DNA of 64,000 nucleotides from an uncultured Flavobacteriaceae bacterium (GCA_913062575.1 CAJXVT010000005.1:1-64000); one strand, 5' to 3'; shown: positions 36,004 to 44,947, counted from the first letter of the stretch. Numbers and translations: made by a program. Notes: a model not told the origin generated them from the sequence alone.

Positions 36004-36369
36004 TTAAAATGATAGTGTTTGAGCTCCTTCTATAATCCAATCTAACATTGGCCCTGCTCCTACTATTACTGCTCCTTTAACAATTTCATCTGCATTTAAC
36101 CCTCTATGATTAAAACAAGGAGAACAAGTCCAAATTACTCCTCCATTTGATGCAAAGGACTCCAATAATTCATTCAACTTTTTAAAAGGTTGGATATGTG
36201 TATAATCATTTGCTCCTTCTCTACTTAATTCTACTCCTTCAGAAGATAAAAATATTCCAACTTCTAAACCTTTAGATATCGCTGCATTTGCAACTGTTAA
36301 AGCTACTGTAGAAATATCGCTACTTGAATTTACCGATACTGTTATTACTAATTTCTTTGTGTTTGACAT
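36004..36369 (-). CDS. DsrE family sulfur-relay protein
   Basis: A 121-residue protein of the DsrE/DsrF-like fold. C82 and C85 (WTCSPCFNHRG) lie on the loop that in this family carries the active persulfide cysteine. It sits between the methyltransferase gene (20 bases) and the cysteine desulfurase gene (7 bases), so it is a natural sulfur acceptor and carrier. It is cytoplasmic: no signal peptide or membrane helix. Members of this group also occur with DUF4395 proteins and rhodaneses, which supports a sulfur role, but the final acceptor here is unknown. Confidence 0.82.
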   Translation of the reverse strand: MSNTKKLVITVSVNSSSDISTVALTVANAAISKGLEVGIFLSSEGVELSREGANDYTHIQPFKKLNELLESFASNGGVIWTCSPCFNHRGLNADEIVKGAVIVGAGPMLDWIIEGAQTLSF

Positions 36370-36389
36370 TTTTTAATATTTAATTGTTA

Positions 36390-37175
36390 TTAATTTTTAA
36401 TTGCTAATATTGAAACACTTTTAATTCCAAATTCTTTAGTTGCACCTTGTGCGCTATCAGAAATAAAAGCATAAGGATTCTCTTTTACTTTTACAATTTC
36501 TAAACCTGCATCTTCTATAAGTTGCCTGTATCCATCTATTTGCATTGCACCACCGATGCATGCTGCCCATAAAGTAGCATTACAAGTAATATTCTCTGGT
36601 AATTTTATTTCAGTAACAATATCAGAAATTGCTAACCTGCCACCAGCTTTTAAAACTCTTGCTGCTTCATTAAATACTTTTGCTTTTTCGCTAGATAAAT
36701 TGATAACACCATTACTAATTACGACATCTACGCTACTAGACATTACTGGAAGCTCTTCAATATAACTTTTACGAAATATTACTTGGCTAAAGTCAAATTC
36801 ATCTCGTAATCTTGATGATTTTTCCAATTGCTCATCCGTCATATCTATACCAATTACTTCACCAGCCTTCCCAACTTTTGTGGCTGCAAAAAATGCATCC
36901 ATACCCGAGCCGCTACCTAACTCCACTACTACTTCACCTTTTTCTAATTGAGCTAAGTCAAAATAATAACCAACTCCAGAAAAAGATTCAATTGCTTGAC
37001 TAGGAATTATATCTAAAGTACTTGGAGGATAATGTACTCTTTCGGCTAATTTTCTTCCCATTTCAAAATGGTATTCCACTTCAGGCTCTAAGGCTACTTT
37101 TTTGTACATATCCTTCACCCTTATTTCTAAATCTTGTTGATCTACTTTTTTCTTATTTTTTAAAATTGTATTCAT
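36390..37175 (-). CDS. SAM methyltransferase, ArsM-related
   Basis: A 261-residue class I methyltransferase. Motif I is ELGSGSGMD (85-93), the acidic residue of motif II is D111 and the C-terminus ends in a beta strand. It resembles arsenite methyltransferases (ISNGVINLS, CIGGA), but the ArsM cysteine in the NCV(I/C)NLS motif is glycine here (G156), and no cysteine lies in the first 190 residues. Only C198 and C206 exist. Arsenite methylation by the usual three-cysteine mechanism is therefore unlikely. With the DsrE and desulfurase genes it may methylate a sulfur compound; this is inference. A 45-aa gene lies six bases upstream. Confidence 0.75.
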   Translation of the reverse strand: MNTILKNKKKVDQQDLEIRVKDMYKKVALEPEVEYHFEMGRKLAERVHYPPSTLDIIPSQAIESFSGVGYYFDLAQLEKGEVVVELGSGSGMDAFFAATKVGKAGEVIGIDMTDEQLEKSSRLRDEFDFSQVIFRKSYIEELPVMSSSVDVVISNGVINLSSEKAKVFNEAARVLKAGGRLAISDIVTEIKLPENITCNATLWAACIGGAMQIDGYRQLIEDAGLEIVKVKENPYAFISDSAQGATKEFGIKSVSILAIKN

Positions 37176-37181
37176 ATTTTC

Positions 37182-37319
37182 TTATTTTAATAATTGATTT
37201 ATATTATGCTCTGTAAGCCATTTTTGTTTATATTCTTTCCATGACAGCTGCTGTTGGGTTACATCATTTATAATCTTTTTCTTGGTGTTTTTTCTAAATA
37301 TATTTTTAAATATTTTCAT
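37182..37319 (-). CDS. 45-aa basic small protein
   Basis: A 45-residue protein starting MKIFKNIFRKNTKKK and ending WKEYKQKWLTEHNINQLLK, strongly basic (about 13 lysine or arginine), helical, without cysteine. The start ATG (37319-37317) follows the cluster's leader region, and the stop (37184-37182) lies six bases before the methyltransferase start, so coupling to the methyltransferase is likely. The frame is clean and the spacing is tight, but a family was not recognised. It could be an accessory subunit or a leader-type protein. Confidence 0.5.
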   Translation of the reverse strand: MKIFKNIFRKNTKKKIINDVTQQQLSWKEYKQKWLTEHNINQLLK

Positions 37320-37444
37320 GATTGTTCGTTTTACATATTGATAATTTTTGGATGTACTAATCTATTATCACTACAGAAGTAGTAATTTCTAAGAGCTAAT
37401 AAACTCTAATTGAAACCTATAATTAACTTGTAATTACATGCTTT

Positions 37445-37933
37445 CTAATCTGGGTTTTGGTTAAATAGTTTGTTGTAAAAAATTGAAGGAATACAGATAT
37501 CTGTAGTACTCACAAGTAATGCAACTGCAAAAAAAGCACCTCCAAAAATATATCCTTGTAGCATAAAATTGCTGTAAAAAAGATACATAACAGTAGTAAC
37601 CCAGAAGAATGCAATTCCACAGGCAAACTTTAATTGCTTAGATCTTCTAGGAACTTTGGGTCTTTTTATCACTCTACTAATTAGTAAGTTATATATATAG
37701 TCAAAAGGATGGTTTGGAAGCACAATAGTTAAAAATGCAGCAACTAAAACAATTGATAATATTTTTACACTTGCAAAAAACACTCCAAAAAACACAATAG
37801 TTGCACATATTTGATATGCAAATCTAATTCCTATAGATAGGTCTGATACCTCTTGATTGGTTTGAGTAAAATATCCTTGCTCACGAATTCTTTTAATTCT
37901 AAATGCTGAAATTAATTTTTTATTGGTTTTCAT
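37445..37933 (-). CDS. DUF4395 family membrane protein
   Basis: A 162-residue protein with about four membrane segments (55-75, 80-95, 120-140 and 145-160 approximately) and a basic loop (KRPKVPRRSKQLKFACG). The layout and the ending CIPSIFYNKL fit DUF4395, a family of membrane proteins in sulfur and thiol gene neighbourhoods. One cysteine lies in FACG and one in the ICIPS motif. It lies about 125 bases upstream of the methyltransferase/DsrE/desulfurase cluster on the same strand, so it may be co-regulated. Substrate unknown. Confidence 0.65.
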   Translation of the reverse strand: MKTNKKLISAFRIKRIREQGYFTQTNQEVSDLSIGIRFAYQICATIVFFGVFFASVKILSIVLVAAFLTIVLPNHPFDYIYNLLISRVIKRPKVPRRSKQLKFACGIAFFWVTTVMYLFYSNFMLQGYIFGGAFFAVALLVSTTDICIPSIFYNKLFNQNPD

Positions 37934-38218
37934 ATCACTTAAGGTTTTACTTTTTATTTCACTTGTTTTGATATTACAAATCTAAATTAGACTTATAACT
38001 TAATAATTAAAGAATGATGCAATTCTATTAACTATTGTAGTATTCAAAAAACAGGAGTATTTATTCAATTATTAAGCAAACAAATAGGCATATTGTTAAA
38101 TGATGTTGCATAAGCATTAAACTATGTAACAAGTTAAGGTTAATGCAATTAAGTGAATAATAATATTTTGTATTTTTAGACGAGTTATAAATCATCTAGA
38201 AACAAAAAAACAGATTCT

Positions 38219-40411
38219 ATGCATCCTTTTTTAAAAAAAATTGTTGAATCAGGTAACCATCCAAATGATTCAGAAGAAGAAAAAGCAAACAAATCTAACT
38301 TAGTTGTACTAGCAATTCCTTTTGCTTTTGCTGGATTAATTTGGGGTATCTTGTATTTTCTCAATGATCTACTAATACCTGCTTCTATTCCTTTTAGTTA
38401 CGGAATTCTATCTCTTTTAAGCTATTTTCATTTTAGTTATTCTAAAAAATACAAGTTTTACAGAAACAGTCAATTATTTTTAATTCTCATTTTGCCATTT
38501 CTGTTACAATTAAGTTTAGGAGGATTTATTCCAAGTAGCGCTGTTATAATGTGGGCGTTTATTGCTCCAGTCGGAGCTTTAGTCTTTTTTAAAGCAGAGC
38601 ATACCATATATTGGTTTATAAGCTATGCCGGGCTAGTTATTGTTGCTTTTTTTCTAAATGATGTTGTTTCTCATTATTTTGATTGGAATATAAGTAATCA
38701 ATTTACAAACATTGTTTTTGTATTAAATATCTTGGCTGTGTCTAGTATTATTTATGCAGTGCAATATTACTATGTAAGTAAGCAAACAGAACTGAAAGCA
38801 TCTTTAGCCAAGCAAGCAGAAAAACTGAAAGAAAGCGATAAATTAAAGTCGCAATTTTTTGCAAATATTTCTCATGAGTTTAGAACACCATTAACATTAA
38901 TTCTTGGTTTATTAAACAAACAATTAGAAAACCCAAATGAGTTCCCCTTGATACAGGATTCTGAAACCATGAAACGAAATGCAAGTAGATTACTTCAACT
39001 GATAAATCAATTATTAGATTTATCAAAAATTGAAGCAGGCGAATTAAAATTAAACATCTCGCATAAAAATATTTTACCAAGCATAAAAAAAACGGTGTTA
39101 TTGTATGAATCTTTAGGTTATGAAAAGAATTTACAGATTCTGTTTAATGGAAACCCTATTGAAAAAGTTAAAGCTGGTGAGTTAGTTGCTTACTTTGATG
39201 AAGAAAAATTACAAAAAGTAATTTCAAACTTAATTTCAAATGCAATTAAGTTTAGCCATAAAAATGCCACAATAGAAGTTGATGTAAAAAATAAAACCCA
39301 ACAACTTTATATAAGCGTTTCAAATGCTGGAGAAAAAATTTCACCAAAAAACTTGACTTATATTTTTGATAGATTTTATCAAATTGATGGAGAATCTACT
39401 AGAGAATATGAAGGAACGGGTATTGGTTTAGCTTTGGTTAAAGATTTAGTTGAATTGCATCATGGTGATGTAAAGGTAAAAAGTACAACAGCTAAAACAA
39501 CTTTTACTATACGTATTCCTTTAGATAAATCATCTTTCTTTTTAGATAACTTCACCGACAACAGTACTACTGAATCTTTAACTATAGAAACTCCTGAAAA
39601 AACGGTTGAAAAGCAAATAACTAATCGACCAAAAGTCTTTGAAGGTGATAATAACAATGTTTTAGAAGTCTTGGTTGTAGAAGATAATACAGATATTAGA
39701 AATTACATTTCTGACATACTAAAACCATTCTATAAAATCTCTATAGCTGTTGATGGTAAAGATGGCGTAGAAAAAGCAAATCAATCTATACCAGATTTAA
39801 TTATTAGTGATGTAATGATGCCTAAAATGAATGGTTATGAATTATGTAAGCAATTAAAAGAGACTGAAAATACCAATCATATTCCAATTATATTACTTAC
39901 TGCCAAAGCTTCACAGGATAATAAATTAGAAGGCTTACAAACTGGAGCAGATGATTATTTAACAAAGCCATTTGATAAAGAAGAACTTATTATTAGAATT
40001 AAAAATCTAATTACTATTAGAGAAAAATTACAAAAAAAATACCAACAAGAATCTTATTTAAAACCAACAGATGTAAAGGTTAATTCCGTACAAGAAAAAT
40101 TCTTGCAAAAAATTAAAAATATAGTTGAAGAAAATATAGATAATGACCAGTTTAATGTTGAGGATTTAGGAAATCAATTATTTATGAGTAGATCACAAGT
40201 TCATAGAAAGCTAAAAGCGTTAACAAATCAATCTGCGACTCATTATATTCGTAATTATCGATTGCATAGAGCTGCAGACTTACTAAAACAAAACTCAGGA
40301 AACATAACAGAAATTGCTTACCAAGTTGGGTTTAGTAGTCAAACCTATTTTAGTAAATGTTTTCAAGAATTATTTGGCATGAGTCCAACAGAATATAAAT
40401 CAAAACAATAA
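38219..40411 (+). CDS. Hybrid sensor kinase with AraC output
   Basis: A 730-residue one-component hybrid. The first 190 residues are five or six membrane helices without a periplasmic sensor. The HisKA domain has H219 in ISHEFRTP, the HATPase_c domain has the N box (NLISNAIKFSH) and G boxes (GTGIGLALV), the receiver has phospho-acceptor D531 in ISDVMMPKMNG, and an AraC-type helix-turn-helix fills the C-terminus (about 630-725). It is the hybrid form common in Bacteroidota but lacks the usual periplasmic propeller. Its target is not evident: it is divergent from the DUF4395 cluster and convergent with the DUF2306 gene. Confidence 0.9.
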   Translation: MHPFLKKIVESGNHPNDSEEEKANKSNLVVLAIPFAFAGLIWGILYFLNDLLIPASIPFSYGILSLLSYFHFSYSKKYKFYRNSQLFLILILPFLLQLSLGGFIPSSAVIMWAFIAPVGALVFFKAEHTIYWFISYAGLVIVAFFLNDVVSHYFDWNISNQFTNIVFVLNILAVSSIIYAVQYYYVSKQTELKASLAKQAEKLKESDKLKSQFFANISHEFRTPLTLILGLLNKQLENPNEFPLIQDSETMKRNASRLLQLINQLLDLSKIEAGELKLNISHKNILPSIKKTVLLYESLGYEKNLQILFNGNPIEKVKAGELVAYFDEEKLQKVISNLISNAIKFSHKNATIEVDVKNKTQQLYISVSNAGEKISPKNLTYIFDRFYQIDGESTREYEGTGIGLALVKDLVELHHGDVKVKSTTAKTTFTIRIPLDKSSFFLDNFTDNSTTESLTIETPEKTVEKQITNRPKVFEGDNNNVLEVLVVEDNTDIRNYISDILKPFYKISIAVDGKDGVEKANQSIPDLIISDVMMPKMNGYELCKQLKETENTNHIPIILLTAKASQDNKLEGLQTGADDYLTKPFDKEELIIRIKNLITIREKLQKKYQQESYLKPTDVKVNSVQEKFLQKIKNIVEENIDNDQFNVEDLGNQLFMSRSQVHRKLKALTNQSATHYIRNYRLHRAADLLKQNSGNITEIAYQVGFSSQTYFSKCFQELFGMSPTEYKSKQ

Positions 40412-40467
40412 TCAGGAATTATATTTCAATACATACAGTAATATCTACTTAAGCTCATTTTCATCGA

Positions 40468-40977
40468 CTAGTCTTTTTTTGAAGTTTCGGTAGTGTATTT
40501 TTTTATGTTATAAGTTATACTAATAGTAATTAAAATTGCAAATGGTATTGATATTAAAGTAGAATATAATATTAGTTCATTTTTATTTAAACCAGATGAC
40601 AATTCACGAACAAAGTATTCTGTAGCACCCGCAGCCCATAATCCAATCGCTGCGCCATTCATACCTATTATATGTCTTACTAGCTTATTTTTTTTTCTTG
40701 ATTTTATAATCATAGGATACATTCCATATATCATAAAAAACAATGATACTGGGATTAAAAAATGAAAAACACTAATCTTACCATCATTAAAATCATAAAT
40801 GAATAATGCAGAAATATTTACTATTAATAGAGCTATTGAGAATACATAACCTATTTTTTTATGTTTACCCGTACCTTTTCTAGCTAAAAGAATATATCCT
40901 CCAGTAATTAATCCAATAATTGAAAATACTACATGAATTCCTCCAGTAATTGAATGTACCCAATTGTTAATGTCCAT
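40468..40977 (-). CDS. DUF2306 family membrane protein
   Basis: A 169-residue protein with about four transmembrane segments. The pattern of a histidine at the first helix (HVVFSIIGLITGGYILLARKG), KHKKIGYVF after the first loop, and an RHIIGM motif resembles DUF2306. The function is unknown; a heme or quinone role has been guessed for related families, without proof. It is monocistronic and converges with the hybrid kinase gene. Confidence 0.5.
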   Translation of the reverse strand: MDINNWVHSITGGIHVVFSIIGLITGGYILLARKGTGKHKKIGYVFSIALLIVNISALFIYDFNDGKISVFHFLIPVSLFFMIYGMYPMIIKSRKKNKLVRHIIGMNGAAIGLWAAGATEYFVRELSSGLNKNELILYSTLISIPFAILITISITYNIKKYTTETSKKD

Positions 40978-41330
40978 AGTTATTTTAGTTTAAATTAATA
41001 ATCTTTTTATTAGGTCGTGCTACAAATGTATAAATGAAGTTATCATTTTTAATGAATAGATGTTGTAGACACATTAACTCATGTTGTAAGTCTCTTTCTT
41101 GCTCCTATTAACATAAGCCTTACTTGAATAATATATGTTAATTTATTTATGAGCATGTAAACAAGTACTGTTTAAGTAACCCCACCAAGCAAAAGTCTAG
41201 TAAAATTTTATAGATAGTTTGTAAAAAGATGAAAACCCATTTAAATATATCCAAAAAAAATAACAAAACATTGAGATATCTTAAAAGTGTAAGCGGGTTT
41301 TTAAATATATTCATAATAATTCACTTTATG
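40978..41330. other. Gene-free stretch before thr promoter
   Basis: No convincing gene. A 46-codon frame from 41229 runs into the thr promoter and is rejected. A direct repeat of TTTAAATATAT (near 41248 and 41308) and an AACCC/GGGTT dyad are visible. No terminator or operator could be assigned. Confidence 0.5.
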
Positions 41331-41361
41331 TTTTGTCATATTAAAATAACTTCTACATTTG
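41331..41361 (+). promoter_or_regulatory. Promoter of the thr operon
   Basis: TTTTG at 41331-41335 and TACATTTG at 41354-41361 match both Bacteroidota elements with an 18-base spacer. The expected transcription start is about 41366, exactly the GTG start of the thr leader peptide. Confidence 0.75.
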
Positions 41362-41365
41362 CAGT

Positions 41366-41470
41366 GTGAATACTACAAAAACAAATATCATTTCTACTTT
41401 AGCTACATCTGTGGCAGGTAGTACTGTACTTGATATTCGCACAATTTCTACAATTACCATTACCCTTTAG
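41366..41470 (+). CDS. Threonine operon leader peptide
   Basis: A 34-codon frame starts with GTG at 41366 and ends with TAG at 41468-41470. It contains 10 threonine and 6 isoleucine codons and ends in TISTITITL, as leader peptides of thr operons do: threonine and isoleucine are the end products of the thr pathway and its branch. It lies about 110 bases before thrA, and its start coincides with the predicted transcription start, so it is probably leaderless. Ribosome stalling at the Thr/Ile codons would relieve attenuation. The start codon could not be confirmed beyond position; the codon content is the main evidence. Confidence 0.75.
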   Translation: MNTTKTNIISTLATSVAGSTVLDIRTISTITITL

Positions 41471-41487
41471 GGGTTTCTATTTCACAT

Positions 41488-41539
41488 ATCATCTTAGGTT
41501 ATATTTATTTTTTCGAAAATTCGAAATCAGATAAATAAC
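41488..41539 (+). promoter_or_regulatory. Candidate thr attenuator hairpins
   Basis: After the leader stop, GTTATATTTAT (41488-41498) pairs with ATAAATAAC (41531-41539) around an inner perfect dyad (41511-41517 with 41520-41526). A four-base stem, ACCC/GGGT (41462-41465 with 41471-41474), straddles the leader stop codon. No GC-rich stem with a clean U-run exists, so the exact attenuator pairing is unresolved. Attenuation is inferred from the leader peptide rather than from these folds. Confidence 0.4.
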
Positions 41540-41578
41540 ATTCAACATTATATACATATTAACATTATCATTTTCTAA

Positions 41579-44023
41579 ATGGAAGTTTTAAAATTCGGAG
41601 GTTCCTCCGTAGCAAATAGTCAATCAATACGTCAAGTTTTAGAAATCATAAAACAAACTTCTAAAAGAGATACAACCATTGTAGTGGTTTCTGCATTTGG
41701 AAAAACAACAGATAAATTATTAAAAACTGCTCAAAATGCTGTTCAGAAATTAGAGTATAATTCACTTTTACAAGAGATTGAAAATCATCACCTTCATATA
41801 ATTAAAGAATTAATTCCAGTAACAAACCAAAGTGAAGTAATTAGTTATGTAAAAAGAATTTTTAACCACCTTGAAACTTTGTTTGAAGGCTGTAATTTAT
41901 TGCAAGAACTAACTCCCAAAACATTAGCAACCATTGCTAGTTTTGGTGAGTTGTTGTCTTCTTATGTGATTGCTAAAGCAGCTAAAGAATCCAGCATCTA
42001 TGCTGCTTACAAAGATAGTAGGGAATTAATTATTGCAAGCGAGCATTTTCAGAATGCACAAGTAAATTTTAAAGCAACGAATAGTAATTGTATTGACTAT
42101 TTTAACAATGCTAAAGAGCGAGTAACTGTATTGCCAGGTTTTATAGCAAGTACTGAAGATGGTAAAACAACAACTTTAGGTCGTGGTGGTTCTGATTTTT
42201 CTGCAGCTATTTATGCGGCTGCTTTAGATGTGAAAGAATTACAAATCTGGACAGATGTTAGTGGAATGTTTACTGCCAATCCGAGTGTGGTAAAACAAGC
42301 ATTTCCTATTCCACATATTTCCTATCAAGAAGCCATGGAGCTGTCTCATTTTGGAGCAAAAGTGATCTACCCTCCTACGATTCAGCCAGTTTTAGAAAAA
42401 GGAATCCCCATTGTGATAAAAAACACCTTTTCTCCTGCGGATGTTGGAACATTAATCACTAAAAAGACAGAACAAAACAAACCCGTGAAGGGAATTACAT
42501 ATATAGAGAATATTTCATTGCTAACACTTGAAGGAAGTGGAATGGTCGGAATTCCGGGGTTTTCAAAACGATTATTTGAAACGCTTTCTTTTCAAGATGT
42601 CAACATTGTGTTTATTACACAAGCATCTTCAGAGCATTCTATTTGCATTGGAATTTATAGCGTAGATGTAGAAAAAGCAACGAATACAATCAACCAAACA
42701 TTTGACACTGAAATCAATCAACATAAAGTAGAACCTGTTATTGTAGAATCTGATTTGGCAATTTTAGCCTTAGTTGGCGATAATATGAAGAATCACCAAG
42801 GCCTAAGTGGAAAGATGTTTAGCGCATTAGGGAAAAACAATGTAAATATTAGAGCGATTGCACAAGGAGCTTCAGAAAAAAATATTTCTGCAGTTGTAAA
42901 TAAAAGTGATGCTAAAAAAGCATTAAACACCTTACATGAGCGTTTTTTTGAAGAAAAGCTAAAGCAATTAAACTTGTTTGTTACAGGTCTTGGTAATGTT
43001 GGAGAGCGTTTTCTAGCACAAATAGCTCAACAATCAGACTATTTAAAAGAACAGTTGAAGCTAAATATTCGTGTAGTCGGAATTGCAAACTCTAGAAAGA
43101 TGTTTGTGAATGAAGAAGGGATCGATTTAGCAAACTGGAAAGAGAATCTAGAACAACGTGGAGAACCGACAACTTTAGATGTGTTTTATCAAAAAGTAGT
43201 GTCTTTAAATATGCGGAATAGTGTTTTTGTAGATAATACAGCAAATCAGCAAGTTTCTGAAATGTATGAGCAATATTTACGAAAGAATGTTGGTGTAGTT
43301 ACTTGTAATAAAATTGCATGTGCTTCAACTTTTGAGAATTATAAAACGTTGAAAAGAGTTTCAAGAAAATTTAATGCCCCCTTTCTATTCGAAACTAATG
43401 TTGGTGCAGGGTTACCAATTATTGACACTTTAAAAAACTTAATTGCTTCTGGAGATAGAGTACAGAAAATACAAGCGGTTTTATCAGGAAGTTTAAACTA
43501 TGTGTTCAATAATTTTAATGAGAGTTCTACTTTTAATGATGTAGTGCAATCAGCTAAAAGAGAAGGATATACAGAACCAGACCCGAAGATTGATTTAAGT
43601 GGTGTTGATGTAGCTCGTAAGATTTTAATTTTAGCTAGAGAAAGCGGATTTGAATTGGAATTATCAGATATTGAGAATGATTCTTTTTTACTTCAAAAAA
43701 GCTTAAACACTACTAACAATGTTGATTTCTATGCAAGTCTAACTGAATTTGAAGATCATTTTCAAACCATCTATAAAGAAGCTGCAAATAAAGATTGTAA
43801 GCTAAAATATGTAGCCGAATTTGTAAACGGAAAAGCAAAAGTTGGCTTGCAGCACATTCCGGCTGATCATCCGTTTTACAATTTAGAAGGAAGTGATAAT
43901 ATTGTATTATTTTTCACAGACAGATATCCTGTTCAACCATTATTAATAAAAGGTGCTGGTGCTGGTGCAGATGTTACAGCATCTGGAATATTTGCTGATG
44001 TAATTAGAATCGGAAATAAATAA
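41579..44023 (+). CDS. thrA: Aspartokinase I/homoserine dehydrogenase I
   Basis: An 814-residue bifunctional enzyme for the first and third steps from aspartate to threonine. The N-terminal aspartokinase domain starts with KFGGSSVA (5-12) and has GRGGSDFSA further on; two ACT domains near 310-450 are the likely threonine-sensing part. The homoserine dehydrogenase domain follows from about 460 (NLFVTGLGNVG nucleotide-binding fold, then VLSGSLNYVFN and YTEPDPKIDLSGVDVARK). It is first in thrABC, 3 bases before thrB, and is preceded by the leader peptide. Confidence 0.95.
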   Translation: MEVLKFGGSSVANSQSIRQVLEIIKQTSKRDTTIVVVSAFGKTTDKLLKTAQNAVQKLEYNSLLQEIENHHLHIIKELIPVTNQSEVISYVKRIFNHLETLFEGCNLLQELTPKTLATIASFGELLSSYVIAKAAKESSIYAAYKDSRELIIASEHFQNAQVNFKATNSNCIDYFNNAKERVTVLPGFIASTEDGKTTTLGRGGSDFSAAIYAAALDVKELQIWTDVSGMFTANPSVVKQAFPIPHISYQEAMELSHFGAKVIYPPTIQPVLEKGIPIVIKNTFSPADVGTLITKKTEQNKPVKGITYIENISLLTLEGSGMVGIPGFSKRLFETLSFQDVNIVFITQASSEHSICIGIYSVDVEKATNTINQTFDTEINQHKVEPVIVESDLAILALVGDNMKNHQGLSGKMFSALGKNNVNIRAIAQGASEKNISAVVNKSDAKKALNTLHERFFEEKLKQLNLFVTGLGNVGERFLAQIAQQSDYLKEQLKLNIRVVGIANSRKMFVNEEGIDLANWKENLEQRGEPTTLDVFYQKVVSLNMRNSVFVDNTANQQVSEMYEQYLRKNVGVVTCNKIACASTFENYKTLKRVSRKFNAPFLFETNVGAGLPIIDTLKNLIASGDRVQKIQAVLSGSLNYVFNNFNESSTFNDVVQSAKREGYTEPDPKIDLSGVDVARKILILARESGFELELSDIENDSFLLQKSLNTTNNVDFYASLTEFEDHFQTIYKEAANKDCKLKYVAEFVNGKAKVGLQHIPADHPFYNLEGSDNIVLFFTDRYPVQPLLIKGAGAGADVTASGIFADVIRIGNK

Positions 44024-44026
44024 ATT

Positions 44027-44947
44027 ATGGAAGAAATAAAACTTTTTGCTCCAGCAACAATCGCAAATGTCTCCTGCGGATTCGATGTCCTCGGACTGTG
44101 TTTAGACAATGTTGGTGATGAAATGATTATCAGAAAAACCAATGAGAAAGGTGTGGAAATAACCAAAATCATTGGACAAGATTTACCCTTAGAAACTAAA
44201 AAAAATGTTGCTGGTGTTGCTGTGCTGGCTTTATTAGAAAAAGTAGATGCAACTTGTGGTTTCGAAATTGAAATCCATAAAAACATCAAACCTGGAAGCG
44301 GAATTGGAAGTTCAGCTGCAAGTTCAGCTGGCGCTGTATTTGGAGTAAATAAATTACTAGGAGAACCTTTTACTTTACAAGAATTAGTTCATTTTGCAAT
44401 GGAAGGAGAAAAGCTTGCAAGCGGAACGGCGCATGCAGATAACGTTGCTCCTGCCCTTTTAGGCGGATTTACATTGGTAAGAAGTTATAGTCCATTAGAC
44501 ATCATCAAAATTGATGCTCCAAAAGAATTATTCGCGACTGTTGTACATCCGCAGATTGAAGTAAAAACTTCAGATGCACGTTCTGTACTAAAACAAACCG
44601 TGAGTTTACAACAAACGGTAACACAGTTAGGTAATTTAGGCGGATTAATTAGTGGTTTGTACACCGACAACTACGAATTAATTGGGCGCTCATTACATGA
44701 CGAAATTGTAGAGCCCTATCGTTCTATTTTGATTCCAGAGTTTGAAATCGCCAAAAAAGCAGCATTAGATGCTGGTGCATTAGGAAGTGGTATTTCAGGT
44801 TCTGGACCATCTATTTTTGCATTGAGCAAAGGAAAAGAAACCGCAGAAAAAGTAGGCCAAGCAATGGCTTCAGTATATAATAATATCGCTATAGATTTTG
44901 ATGTACATGTATCAAAAGTCAATGCAAAGGGAATAAAAGTATTATAA
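44027..44947 (+). CDS. thrB: Homoserine kinase
   Basis: A 306-residue GHMP kinase that phosphorylates homoserine. The ATP-binding motif is PGSGIGSSAA (89-98), the N-terminal APATIANVSCGFDVLG is typical of ThrB, and GSGISGSGPSIFAL near the end is the third GHMP motif. It lies 3 bases after thrA and 13 bases before thrC, so it is translated within the operon. Confidence 0.95.
   Translation: MEEIKLFAPATIANVSCGFDVLGLCLDNVGDEMIIRKTNEKGVEITKIIGQDLPLETKKNVAGVAVLALLEKVDATCGFEIEIHKNIKPGSGIGSSAASSAGAVFGVNKLLGEPFTLQELVHFAMEGEKLASGTAHADNVAPALLGGFTLVRSYSPLDIIKIDAPKELFATVVHPQIEVKTSDARSVLKQTVSLQQTVTQLGNLGGLISGLYTDNYELIGRSLHDEIVEPYRSILIPEFEIAKKAALDAGALGSGISGSGPSIFALSKGKETAEKVGQAMASVYNNIAIDFDVHVSKVNAKGIKVL

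Noticed and set aside
36390-37175. Annotation of the methyltransferase as arsenite methyltransferase ArsM
   Set aside because: The key cysteine of the NCVxNLS segment is glycine and the N-terminal cysteines are missing; no arsenic genes are nearby.
41229-41369. 46-codon frame (MKTHLNISKK start) with one hydrophobic segment ending at the thr leader
   Set aside because: It runs through the -33 and -7 elements of the thr promoter and ends inside the leader start. It is AT-rich sequence with weak codon support.
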